From contig CAWIJO010000010.1 in assembly GCA_963836355.1 (NCBI GenBank), positions 248,001 to 312,000 on the forward strand: DNA of 64,000 bases. Reading direction: 5' to 3'. Source of the DNA: Palsa-506 sp963836355. Its GTDB lineage: Bacteria > Actinomycetota > Actinomycetes > Streptosporangiales > Streptosporangiaceae. Under the pieces are notes generated by a model, which saw only the letters and a program-made list of their open reading frames with translations, made no database searches and had not been told where the DNA came from. Both the position numbers and the translations under genes were made by a program. Position 1 is the stretch's first letter. Every line of letters begins with the position of its first letter. Of this stretch, positions 26,726 through 35,077 are shown piece after piece.

Positions 26726-27503
26726 CCGGCCGCCCGGCCGTCGCGCCGGGCGCGGCCAGCGGGCCGGCCCCGCGAACGAGCCGGACGCCGCCGAAGCGGC
26801 GGCGCTCGAGCTGCTCAGCAACGGCACCATCGAGGTCGAGGGCAGGCTCGTGGTGGCGTCGAACGCGACGCTGTACTGCACGGTCCGGTACGCCGGGCGC
26901 GAGGCGGCCTGCGTCTACAAGCCGGTGGCCGGCGAGCGGCCGCTGTGGGACTTCGCGTCCGGCTCGCTGGCCGGGCGGGAAGTCGCGGCCTACCGGGTGT
27001 CGGCGGCCGGCGGCTTCGCGGTGGTGCCGCCGACCGTGTTCCGCGACGGGCCGTTCGGCCCTGGCATGTGCCAGCTGTGGATTCATACCGACGAGTCGGT
27101 AGACGTCATCGCGCTCGCCCGGCGCATCGACCACACGGCGCTGCGCGACATGGCCGTCTTCGATGCCGTGGTCAACAACGCCGATCGCAAGATCGGCCAT
27201 CTGCTGCCTGCTCCCGACGGGCACCTGTACGGCTGCGATCACGGCGTCTGCTTCGGCGAGGAGTACAAGCTCCGAACCGTGCTCTGGCAGTGGCGGGGCC
27301 GCACCCTGCCCGGCAGGTCGGTGGCGGCGCTGCGGCGGCTTGAGCAATGCTTCGAGACCGGGGAGCTCACCGCCGACCTTTCTGGCTGGCTTACCGCTGC
27401 CGAGCTGACCGCGACCCGGGAGCGGCTAGAGCTGCTGCTCAAGCACCGGGTGCACCCCTACCCGCCAGAAGACTGGCCTGCCGTGCCGTGGCCGCCGGTC
27501 TAG
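26718..27503 (+). CDS. SCO1664 family protein (PI3/4-kinase-like fold)
   Basis: 261 aa. ACVYKPVAGERPLWDF and VFDAVVNNADRKIGHLL, together with the YGCDHGVCF loop, resemble the nucleotide- and Mg-binding parts of the PI3/PI4-kinase-like family that includes SCO1664 and Rv2133c. The role is unproven. It overlaps the DUF3090 gene by 8 bp (ATG 26718). It converges with the PAC2 gene, only 19 bp between the two stops. Confidence 0.85.
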   Translation: MPDRPPGRRAGRGQRAGPANEPDAAEAAALELLSNGTIEVEGRLVVASNATLYCTVRYAGREAACVYKPVAGERPLWDFASGSLAGREVAAYRVSAAGGFAVVPPTVFRDGPFGPGMCQLWIHTDESVDVIALARRIDHTALRDMAVFDAVVNNADRKIGHLLPAPDGHLYGCDHGVCFGEEYKLRTVLWQWRGRTLPGRSVAALRRLEQCFETGELTADLSGWLTAAELTATRERLELLLKHRVHPYPPEDWPAVPWPPV

Positions 27504-27522
27504 GCTAGCGGCCGCTGTGCTG

Positions 27523-28467
27523 CTAACGGCCCCCGTGCTCGCCGCGGTTTCCCCGGCGGCGCAGGTAACGCTCGAACTCCCTGGCGATGGCATCACCGCT
27601 CGCCTCCGGCAGGTCCGTTGCGTCCTTGGCCTCTTCGAGCGTCTTCACGTAGTCGGCGACTTCGGTGTCCTGCTCGGCCAGCTCGTCCACGCCGCGTTCC
27701 CAGGCGCGCGCCTCGCCAGGCAGGTCGGCCAGCGGCAGGGTGGCATCGAGGATGTCCTCGACCCCGCGGAGCAGTGCCAGCGTGGCCTTGGGACTAGGCG
27801 GCTGGGCTACGTAGTGCGGCACCGCGGCCCACAGCGAGACCGACGGCAGGCCGGCCGCCGCGCAGGCGTGCTGCAGCACGCCGACGATTCCGGTCGGTCC
27901 CTTGTACTCAACCGGATCTACGTGCAGTTCCTTGGCGAGCCCGGCATCGGAGGCCGCGGCCGTCACCGGGACCGGGCGGGTATGCGGGGAATCCGCGAGC
28001 AGCGCGCCGAGCAGGATCACCAGCTCGACGCCGAGCTCGGTGAATGAGCCGACCAGCTCGTCGCTGAACGCCCGCCAGCGCATGTTGGGCTCGATCCCGT
28101 GCACCAGGATCAGATCCCGGCCGATGCCCGCCGGCCTGGCCAGCGACAGCCGGGTAGTGGGCCAGACCAGCCGGTCGGTGCGGCCCTCGGACACCTCAAG
28201 CACCGGGCGGGTGACCTGGAAGTCATAGAAGTCCTCGGGATCGATCTCCCCGATGGGGCTTGCCTGCCAGGCATCGTCGAGATGACTGACCGCCCCGCTG
28301 GCTGCCTCGCCAGCGTCATTCCAGCCCTCGAAGGCCGCTATCAGCGCTGGTGAGGTGAGCCCGGCTGGTGAGGCGAGCTTGCCGATGCCGTCGAGCTCGA
28401 TCTCCCCACCCCCTTCCTCGATATCCCCGGCCCGATCCGGGTTCCCCCTGGCCGCGCCGCTGCGCAT
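27523..28467 (-). CDS. PAC2 family protein (proteasome assembly chaperone-like)
   Basis: 314 aa. LIAAFEGWNDAGEAASGAV near residue 42, LVHGIEPNMRWRAF and PVEYKGPTGIVGVLQHAC are the PAC2 hallmark segments. The family is related to eukaryotic proteasome assembly chaperones and to archaeal PbaA; the bacterial role is not settled, though it recurs near the proteasome locus. The ATG at 28467 gives a 28-residue polar lead. A TAATCT box ten bases upstream supports this start. Confidence 0.88.
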   Translation of the reverse strand: MRSGAARGNPDRAGDIEEGGGEIELDGIGKLASPAGLTSPALIAAFEGWNDAGEAASGAVSHLDDAWQASPIGEIDPEDFYDFQVTRPVLEVSEGRTDRLVWPTTRLSLARPAGIGRDLILVHGIEPNMRWRAFSDELVGSFTELGVELVILLGALLADSPHTRPVPVTAAASDAGLAKELHVDPVEYKGPTGIVGVLQHACAAAGLPSVSLWAAVPHYVAQPPSPKATLALLRGVEDILDATLPLADLPGEARAWERGVDELAEQDTEVADYVKTLEEAKDATDLPEASGDAIAREFERYLRRRGNRGEHGGR

Positions 28468-28477
28468 CTCGTCGTCC

Positions 28478-28483
28478 AGATTA
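28478..28483 (-). promoter_or_regulatory. -10 box (TAATCT) of the PAC2 gene
   Basis: On the minus strand TAATCT ends ten bases before ATG 28467, leaving a leader of about three bases. No ribosome site is visible. Confidence 0.45.
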
Positions 28484-28547
28484 CGTGCACAACCATGATC
28501 GCGATGTCACCGGCCGCCATCCGGCGCCTCCCCGGGTGCCCGGCCGG

Positions 28548-28553
28548 TAGGGT
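28548..28553 (+). promoter_or_regulatory. -10 box (TAGGGT) of the HAD phosphatase gene
   Basis: TAGGGT ends eight bases before ATG 28562; leaderless or near-leaderless start. Confidence 0.45.
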
Positions 28554-28561
28554 CCTTGCTC

Positions 28562-29263
28562 ATGTCGCCGCACCCACCCGCTCGGTCCGGCAACCGGGCG
28601 CTGCAGGCCATCCTCTTCGACATGGACGGGCTGCTGATCGACTCCGAGCCGCTGTGGTTCGAGGTCGAGAGCGAGGTCATGGCCCATCTCGGTGGCCAGT
28701 GGAGCACCGCTGACCAGCAGGAACTCGTCGGCGGCTCGCTGCAGCGAAGTATCGACTATCTGCTGTCCCGTGCCACCAGGCCGGCCCCGCGGGACGAGGT
28801 CGCGCGCTGGATGGTAGACGGCATGACCGCGCTGCTGCGCGAGCGCGGCGTGCCGGTGCTGCCGGGCGCACGCGAGCTGTTCGCCGAGGTTACCGGCGCT
28901 GGGATGCCGAATGCGCTGGTTACCTCCTCGGAGCGGCAGATCATGGCGGCGGTGATCCCGAAATTGGGGATGAACTTCGGCGTCACCGTGTGCGCGGAGG
29001 ACGTCCGGGAGAGCAAGCCCGCCCCTGAGCCTTACCTGCGGGCGGCGGAACTGCTCGGGGTCGACCCGGGCGGCTGCATCGTGCTGGAGGACTCGCCCAA
29101 CGGGGTCGCCGCGGCCGAGGCGGCCGGCTGCCTGGTAGTCGCGGTACCCAGCCTGCTGCCGATTCCCGCCGTGCCCGGCCGGGTGGTCGCCGCCTCGCTG
29201 AGCCAGCTCGACCTCGCCATGCTGCAGGGCATGATGGGCGGCCTGCCGCCGCGCCATGGTTAG
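28562..29263 (+). CDS. HAD-superfamily phosphatase (beta-phosphoglucomutase-like)
   Basis: 233 aa. Motif I is DMDGLLIDSEP (nucleophile Asp near residue 21), motif II LVTSSE, motif III the Lys in ESKPAPEPYL, motif IV VLEDSPNGVAAAEAAG, with a helical cap of subfamily I between I and II. It removes phosphate from a small sugar- or nucleotide-type substrate. Divergent from the PAC2 gene over 94 bp, each with its own -10. Confidence 0.88.
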   Translation: MSPHPPARSGNRALQAILFDMDGLLIDSEPLWFEVESEVMAHLGGQWSTADQQELVGGSLQRSIDYLLSRATRPAPRDEVARWMVDGMTALLRERGVPVLPGARELFAEVTGAGMPNALVTSSERQIMAAVIPKLGMNFGVTVCAEDVRESKPAPEPYLRAAELLGVDPGGCIVLEDSPNGVAAAEAAGCLVVAVPSLLPIPAVPGRVVAASLSQLDLAMLQGMMGGLPPRHG

Positions 29264-29336
29264 CTGCCAGCCTCCCTGGCCGGGCCGCGACCGGACGGCG
29301 CGGCGCCGCGGGTATGCGACGATGAAGGTGACCCAT

Positions 29337-29362
29337 GCCGCCGGCCCTGCGTGGCCGGCGGC
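29337..29362 (+). other. hairpin in the leader of a small membrane-protein gene
   Basis: Perfect 10-bp stem GCCGCCGGCC (29337-29346) and its complement (29353-29362), loop of 6 nt, 11 bp before the ribosome site GGGGAGG. It may be the terminator of the HAD gene or a translational element. Confidence 0.5.
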
Positions 29363-29389
29363 CCGGCCCCTGAGGGGAGGCCCCGGCAC

Positions 29390-29878
29390 ATGTCGGCCTT
29401 GGACTTCGTGATCTGCGGCGGCCTGACCGCGGCCGGGCTAGTGGCGTCTTACTTCAGGTGGCGCCGCCGCGGCCCGCGGTCGGCGATCCGGCTTGCCGCC
29501 TGGTCGCTGCTGCCGCTGGCCGCCTACCTCACCGGCACCGTCACGCTCATTACCCGGATCAGCTCGGCCGTGACGCGCTTCGCCGGATCCTTCGTGTTCT
29601 CGACCAAGACCTGGTCCGGCGTGGTGCTGGCCGGCCTCGCGGTGGCGATGCTGCTGGCCTCGGGCGGCATACCGGTGCCCGGGCGGCGCCGGGGCAAGAA
29701 GGCCAGCGCGGTGCCGGATGGTACCCAGGGAGCCGCGGGCGTGGCCGGCCCTGACGGGCGCGCGCAGATCGGGGCCGGGACCGGGAAGGTCGCCAAGCGG
29801 GGCAAGCGCGGCGCCCCGGCGGCGGACGACGATCTCGGCGATGTCGAGGAAATCCTGCGCCGCCGCGGGATCAAGTAA
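29390..29878 (+). CDS. small actinobacterial membrane protein of unknown function
   Basis: 162 aa. Three hydrophobic stretches (LDFVICGGLTAAGLVASYF, AAWSLLPLAAYLTGTVTLI and WSGVVLAGLAVAMLLASGG) are followed by a basic, polar tail ending in DDDLGDVEEILRRRGIK, probably cytosolic. ATG 29390 has GGGGAGG nine bases upstream. No named domain recognised; the acidic-then-basic C-terminal helix suggests a contact with a partner. Confidence 0.7.
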   Translation: MSALDFVICGGLTAAGLVASYFRWRRRGPRSAIRLAAWSLLPLAAYLTGTVTLITRISSAVTRFAGSFVFSTKTWSGVVLAGLAVAMLLASGGIPVPGRRRGKKASAVPDGTQGAAGVAGPDGRAQIGAGTGKVAKRGKRGAPAADDDLGDVEEILRRRGIK

Positions 29879-30073
29879 CCGCGGCGGGCCCGGAGCGCCC
29901 ATCGCGAAACGAGCTTCATTCGGTCACAATCGAGCCACGACCAGTCCGTGGGGCTGGCGCTTGCCAGCAGTGTTGATAGACCCTCCGAATAGGTAAGGCT
30001 AGTTTCGCTTGGCATATCTCGCTGCCGCCAGGTAGGCGACCGCAGCGGAATGCCGGGCATCCGGGAGAGCCGA

Positions 30074-31066
30074 ATGACGGCACCAATCGAGATCTCGCCG
30101 GGCGCTGCCGATGCGGTCCCGGACGCGATACTTGCAGGTGTCGGCGGCAAGGTCATCGAGGGCCGTTCCCTCGGCCAGATCGCATGGATGCGGCTGCGCG
30201 GCGACAAGGTCGCCATTGCCGGCGGCGCGGTGGTCATCTTCCTGATCCTGGTGGCAATCATCGGACCGTACCTGGTGCAGAACCCGGACACCTACCACCC
30301 GAGCCTCATCGATCCGACCTTCAGCCGGCCTATTGGCTCATTCGGCGGGATCAGCCTGGCGCATCCCCTCGGCGTCGAGCCGGTTACCGGGCGAGACGTG
30401 CTGAGCCGGATCGTCAACGGAGCCCAGTACTCCTTGCTGATCGCCTTCCTGGCCACCGCCCTCGCGGTGACCATCGGCGTCTTCATGGGCGTCATCGCGG
30501 GCTACTTCGGCGGCTGGGCGGACTCGGTGATCGCCCGTTCCATGGATGTCTTCCTGGCCTTCCCGCTGCTAGTATTCGCGATCGCGCTGGTCGGCGTCGT
30601 ACCGTCCAAGGCCTTCGGGCTGGCCGGCAACTCACTGCGGATAGCAATGCTCATCTTCGTCATCGGATTCTTCGCCTGGCCGTACATGGGCCGGATCATC
30701 CGCGGCCAGACCATTTCGTTGCGGGAGCGAGAATTCGTGGATGCCGCGCGCAGTATCGGCGCGCGCGGACCGTACATCCTGTTCCGTGAACTGCTGCCGA
30801 ACCTGGTGGCGCCCATCCTGGTGTACTCCACCTTGCTCATCCCGACGAACATCCTTTTCGAGGCGGCGCTGTCCTATCTCGGGGTCGGCCTGTATCCGCC
30901 CACGCCGACCTGGGGCGGCATGCTGTCCGATGCGGTCAACAACGGGTTTTACTCGATCGATCCCGAGTACATGATCGTTCCCGGCCTGGCGATCTTCATC
31001 ACGGTCATGGCATTCAACCTTTTCGGCGACGGGCTGCGCGATGCGCTCGATCCGAGAAGCCGATGA
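30074..31066 (+). CDS. peptide ABC importer permease, DppC/OppC type (second operon)
   Basis: 330 aa. Has the OppC signature HPLGVEPVTGRDVLSRIVNGAQYSL, six spans and an EAA loop EFVDAARSIGARGPYILFRELLPN; ends GDGLRDALDPRSR. ATG 30074 is preceded by GGGAG. First gene of the second importer operon; in the first operon the DppC-type gene is fourth. A weak -35-like TTGATA lies at 29973-29978, with no clean -10. Confidence 0.92.
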   Translation: MTAPIEISPGAADAVPDAILAGVGGKVIEGRSLGQIAWMRLRGDKVAIAGGAVVIFLILVAIIGPYLVQNPDTYHPSLIDPTFSRPIGSFGGISLAHPLGVEPVTGRDVLSRIVNGAQYSLLIAFLATALAVTIGVFMGVIAGYFGGWADSVIARSMDVFLAFPLLVFAIALVGVVPSKAFGLAGNSLRIAMLIFVIGFFAWPYMGRIIRGQTISLREREFVDAARSIGARGPYILFRELLPNLVAPILVYSTLLIPTNILFEAALSYLGVGLYPPTPTWGGMLSDAVNNGFYSIDPEYMIVPGLAIFITVMAFNLFGDGLRDALDPRSR

Positions 31067-31118
31067 GCGCATCGGGCCCAGATTTCTCGTACGAAACATG
31101 ACAGGAGGCGTTCACCCC

Positions 31119-32888
31119 ATGAAGAGGCGCAGGACCATAGGGCTGGCCGCGTTCGGCGCGGTAGCCGCGCTCGTCCTGGCTGCCTGCGGCGGCAGCAGCG
31201 GCGGCAGCAGCGGCAACGGCGGCGGCGGCACGACGACGACAGCCACGTACGGCGCGGCCATTACGGGCGTGGTCAATCCTTCCGCGCACAAGGGCGGGAC
31301 GCTCACGTTCGGCAACAGCAGCACGCCGGACTCCACCGACCCCGGCAATACCTACTACGCGAACATGTGGAACATCACCCGGCTGTACACGATGCCGCTG
31401 ATGACCTATAAGTCATGCCCGGGCGCTTGCGGCCTGGGCGTCGTCCCTGACCTCGCGACGGCCCCCGGCACGGTCAGCGCCAACGGGCTGACCTGGACCT
31501 ACCACATCCAGCCCGACGTCAAGTTCGAGGACGGGACCACGGTCACCTCGAAAGACGTCAAGTACGCGGTCGAGCGCACCTACGACAGGTCCGTGTTCCC
31601 GCTCGGGCCGGGCTACTTCCCGCTGCTGCTGAAGGACCCTAAGTACCCAGGCCCGTACAAGGACAAGACACCGAGCAAGCTGGGCCTGAGCTCGGTGACC
31701 ACGCCGAACGCGACCACGATCGTGTTCCACCTGTCCAAGCCGTTCGCTGACTTCGACTACGTGACCGCGATACCGCAGACCGGACCCGTGCCGCCGAGCA
31801 AAGATACCGGCGCGAAGTACCAGCTGCACCCGATGTCCACCGGTCCCTACAAGTTCCAGAGCTACCAGCTGAACAAGACGCTCACGCTGGTGCCTAACAC
31901 ATTCTGGAACCCGGCCACCGACCCGAACGCCAAGCAGCTGGTCAGCAAGATCGTCATGAACATGAATGTGAACGCCAATGACATCGACAACCGGCTGCTG
32001 GCCGGCGACCTAGACGTCGACCAGGCCGGGACCGGCGTGCAGGCGGCGGCCCGGGCCAAGATCCTCGCCTCGCCGGCGCTCAAGCAGCAGGCTGACAACG
32101 CGCTCACCGGCTTCCTCTGGTTCTACTACCTCAACACCAAGGTGCCGCCGCTGAACAACCTGGCGTGCCGCCGGGCGGTCGAGTACGCAGCCAACAAGAC
32201 CAACCTGCAGACAGCTTACGGCGGACCTGTCGCGGGCGGCGCGGTCGCCAGCACGGTGGCTCCGCCGACCGTCCTGGGCTACAAGCACTTCGACCTGTAC
32301 GAGGCCACCACCAAGCCGGGCGGCGACGTGGCGAAGGCGAAACAGGAACTCAAGACGTGCGGCCACCCGAACGGCTTCTCGACCAACGTCGCCTACCGTA
32401 GCGACAGGCCCAAGGAAGTGCAGGCCGCCCAGGCGCTGCAGCAGGCATTGTCCCAGGTCGGGATCAAGACCTCGCTGCACGGCTACCCCACGGCCACGTA
32501 CTTCGCCAACTTCGCGGGGGTGCCCAGGTACGTCCACCAGCACGACCTCGGCATCGCCGCTGGCGGGTGGGCGCCTGACTGGCCGGACGGATATGGCTTC
32601 TTCCAGTACATCGCTGCCGGAAACGCCATCAGCCCAGCCGGGAACTACAACGTCGCAGAGCTCAACGACCCGGTGGTGAACAACCTGCTAGCCAAGTTCG
32701 GCACCACGACCAACACAGCGACCAGGAACTCCTATACGAGCCAGATCGACATGCAGGTCATGAAGGACGCGGTCATCCTGCCGATCGTGTACGCCAAGTC
32801 GCTGCTGTACCGGAACCCGAACCTGACCAACGTGTATGTCCAGCGCTATTACGCCATGTACAACTACGCGGTGCTCGGGCTCAAGTAA
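31119..32888 (+). CDS. peptide ABC importer substrate-binding lipoprotein (second operon)
   Basis: 589 aa. A signal peptide (MKRRRTIGLAAFGAVAALV) ends in the lipobox LAAC, then a Gly/Ser linker. SBP_bac_5 body: GGTLTFGNSS, RRAVEYAANKTNLQTAYGG and the C-terminal GIAAGGWAPDWPDGYGFF. ATG 31119 has AGGAGG ten bases upstream; an ATG at 31098 is also in frame but lacks a site. It shares only family-level similarity with the first operon's binding protein, so a different ligand is likely. Confidence 0.92.
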   Translation: MKRRRTIGLAAFGAVAALVLAACGGSSGGSSGNGGGGTTTTATYGAAITGVVNPSAHKGGTLTFGNSSTPDSTDPGNTYYANMWNITRLYTMPLMTYKSCPGACGLGVVPDLATAPGTVSANGLTWTYHIQPDVKFEDGTTVTSKDVKYAVERTYDRSVFPLGPGYFPLLLKDPKYPGPYKDKTPSKLGLSSVTTPNATTIVFHLSKPFADFDYVTAIPQTGPVPPSKDTGAKYQLHPMSTGPYKFQSYQLNKTLTLVPNTFWNPATDPNAKQLVSKIVMNMNVNANDIDNRLLAGDLDVDQAGTGVQAAARAKILASPALKQQADNALTGFLWFYYLNTKVPPLNNLACRRAVEYAANKTNLQTAYGGPVAGGAVASTVAPPTVLGYKHFDLYEATTKPGGDVAKAKQELKTCGHPNGFSTNVAYRSDRPKEVQAAQALQQALSQVGIKTSLHGYPTATYFANFAGVPRYVHQHDLGIAAGGWAPDWPDGYGFFQYIAAGNAISPAGNYNVAELNDPVVNNLLAKFGTTTNTATRNSYTSQIDMQVMKDAVILPIVYAKSLLYRNPNLTNVYVQRYYAMYNYAVLGLK

Positions 32889-32929
32889 ATCCGGAGCGGC
32901 GGTCCCGCCACTAGCAGAGAGCGGGTGAA

Positions 32930-32973
32930 GGTGCCGGTGCCGGGCCGGGATGTCCCGGCCCGGCACCGGCACC
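32930..32973 (+). terminator. long perfect hairpin after the second binding-protein gene
   Basis: 21-bp perfect stem (32930-32950 with 32953-32973) and a 2-nt gap. It lies 41 bp after the binding-protein stop and 7 bp before GTG 32981, inside the operon, in the same place as the hairpin of the first operon. Likely an attenuator or mRNA-stabilising element. Confidence 0.8.
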
Positions 32974-32980
32974 GCATACA

Positions 32981-33988
32981 GTGATCACGTTCATCATCCG
33001 GCGCCTGATCGCCACGATCGTCCTGCTGATCGTGGTCAGCATGATCACGTTTGCCATCTTCTTCCTGATACCGCGGCTGGCCGGACAGAACAGTTACCAG
33101 CTCGCCACCCAGTACGTCGGCCGCAACCCGTCACCGGCGGCGGTCCACGACGTGGAGGCGAAGCTGGGCTTCAACGCGCCGCTCTACCTGCAGTACGGCA
33201 GGTTCCTGAAAGCGATCGTGCTGGGCGCGCACTACAACAACGGCCCGAGCACCACCTACTGCCCACCGCCCTGCTTCGGCTACTCGTTCCGGACCCAGCA
33301 GCCAGTGTGGCCGCAGATGATCAGCGACGCGCCGGTCACGATCTCGCTGGCGGTCGGCGCAGCCGTGCTGTGGCTGACCGGCGGGGTGTCCGTGGGAGTG
33401 CTGTCGGCACTCAGGCGGGGCACGGTCTTCGACCGCGCCGCGATGGCCGTCGCGCTGGCCGGGGTGTCGCTGCCGATCTTCTTCACCGGGCTCGTTGCAC
33501 TTGAGCTGTTCAGCTACAAATGGCCGCTCTTTCCGAATGTGCATTTCGTGCCCCTCACCCAGAACCCGCTGCTGTGGGCGCGGAACCTGATCCTGCCGTG
33601 GATCATCCTGGCGTTCCTCTATGCGGCGCTTTACGCGAGGCTTACCAGGGCGGGCATGCTGGAGACGATGAGCGAGGATTACATCCGCACCGCCCGGGCA
33701 AAGGGGCTCGAGGAGCGGACGGTGATCATCAAGCACGGGCTGCGGGCGGCGCTCACGCCTATTCTGACGATCTTCGGACTGGATCTCGGCCTGCTGCTCG
33801 GCGGCGCCATCATCACCGAGGTTACGTTCTCGCTGCCCGGCCTCGGCCAGTTCACCGTGCTGGCGGTGCAGAACGAGGATCTTCCCGAGATACTCGGCGT
33901 CACGATGCTGGCTGCGTTCTTCATCGTCCTCGCCAATATGGTGGTGGATATCCTCTACGCCGTGGTCGATCCCAGGGTGAGGCATTGA
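32981..33988 (+). CDS. peptide ABC importer permease, DppB/OppB type (second operon)
   Basis: 335 aa. N-terminal TFIIRRLIATIVLLIVVSM, six spans, EAA loop DYIRTARAKGLEERTVIIKHGLR and final DILYAVVDPRVRH. An extracytoplasmic loop holds two close Cys (YCPPPCF) that could form a disulfide. GTG 32981 follows the hairpin directly; no strong ribosome site is left free, so translation may depend on the hairpin state. Stop overlaps the next start (TGATG). Confidence 0.9.
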   Translation: MITFIIRRLIATIVLLIVVSMITFAIFFLIPRLAGQNSYQLATQYVGRNPSPAAVHDVEAKLGFNAPLYLQYGRFLKAIVLGAHYNNGPSTTYCPPPCFGYSFRTQQPVWPQMISDAPVTISLAVGAAVLWLTGGVSVGVLSALRRGTVFDRAAMAVALAGVSLPIFFTGLVALELFSYKWPLFPNVHFVPLTQNPLLWARNLILPWIILAFLYAALYARLTRAGMLETMSEDYIRTARAKGLEERTVIIKHGLRAALTPILTIFGLDLGLLLGGAIITEVTFSLPGLGQFTVLAVQNEDLPEILGVTMLAAFFIVLANMVVDILYAVVDPRVRH

Positions 33989-35043
33989 TGCCCGCCGTCG
34001 GCAGCGCCGCCCGCGGCCCCGGTTCCGGCGCCATACTCGACGTGCAGGATCTGCGGATCAGCTTCCCGACGCACGATGGCATCGTGCGGGCCGTCGACGG
34101 CATCTCCTTCACCCTCGAGCGGGGCAGCACGCTGGGCATCGTGGGGGAGTCAGGGTCGGGCAAGAGCGTCACGAGCCTGGGCATTCTCGGGTTGCACCAC
34201 GGCACTAACGCGCAGATCGACGGCCAGATCTGGCTGGACGGTGAGGAACTTGTCACCGCGACGCCGTCCCGGGTCCGCCAGCTCCGGGGCAGCAGGATGG
34301 CAATGATCTTCCAGGATCCGCTGTCGTCATTGCACCCTTACTACACGGTCGGCGCGCAGATCACGGAGGCGTACCTGGTCCACAACGACGTCGCCAAGAA
34401 GGTGGCCCGCAAGCACGCGATCGACATGCTCGGCCGGGTGGGCATCCCGCAGCCTGCTGCCAGGGTGGACGACTATCCGCACCAGTTCTCCGGCGGCATG
34501 CGGCAGCGCGCGATGATCGCGATGGCGCTGTCCTGTGATCCCGAGCTGCTGATCGCGGACGAGCCCACCACGGCCCTCGACGTCACGGTGCAGGCGCAGA
34601 TCCTGGACCTGATCCTGGACTTGCAGCAGGAGTACGGCTCCGCGATCATCATCATCACGCACGACCTGGGCGTCGTCGCGGAGCTGTCCGATGACATTCT
34701 GGTGATGTACGCGGGCCGGGCGGCCGAGTACGGCAGCGCTGAGGACACCTTTGACCGGCCCGCGCACCCCTACACCTGGGGGCTGCTCGGCTCCATGCCC
34801 CGGATGGACGAGGAACGCACCGAGCGCCTGATGCCTATTGACGGCACGCCGCCCAGCCTGATCAACGTGCCGGCCGGCTGCCCGTTCCATCCGCGATGCC
34901 GTTACGCCGGGCTGACCGGCGGACGCAGCGAGACCGAGGTGCCGCCGCTGCGCGTGATCGCTCCCGGCCACCTGGCCGCCTGCCATCTGACGGCAGATCA
35001 GCGACGCGATGTCCGGGCAGAGCAAGGCAAGGTGAGACCGTGA
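33988..35043 (+). CDS. peptide ABC importer ATP-binding protein, DppD type (second operon)
   Basis: 351 aa. Walker A GESGSGKS, signature FSGGMRQRAMIAMAL, Walker B LLIADEPTTALDVTVQAQI and C-terminal CPFHPRCRY. ATG 33988 overlaps the permease stop, so the frame seen further upstream is not part of the gene. One Cys of the usual Cys-rich tail appears replaced (GLTGG follows CRYA), unlike the first operon's copy. Confidence 0.92.
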   Translation: MPAVGSAARGPGSGAILDVQDLRISFPTHDGIVRAVDGISFTLERGSTLGIVGESGSGKSVTSLGILGLHHGTNAQIDGQIWLDGEELVTATPSRVRQLRGSRMAMIFQDPLSSLHPYYTVGAQITEAYLVHNDVAKKVARKHAIDMLGRVGIPQPAARVDDYPHQFSGGMRQRAMIAMALSCDPELLIADEPTTALDVTVQAQILDLILDLQQEYGSAIIIITHDLGVVAELSDDILVMYAGRAAEYGSAEDTFDRPAHPYTWGLLGSMPRMDEERTERLMPIDGTPPSLINVPAGCPFHPRCRYAGLTGGRSETEVPPLRVIAPGHLAACHLTADQRRDVRAEQGKVRP

Positions 35044-35077
35044 CGCGCAACGCAGGAGTCGCCCGGGACGAGGAAAC

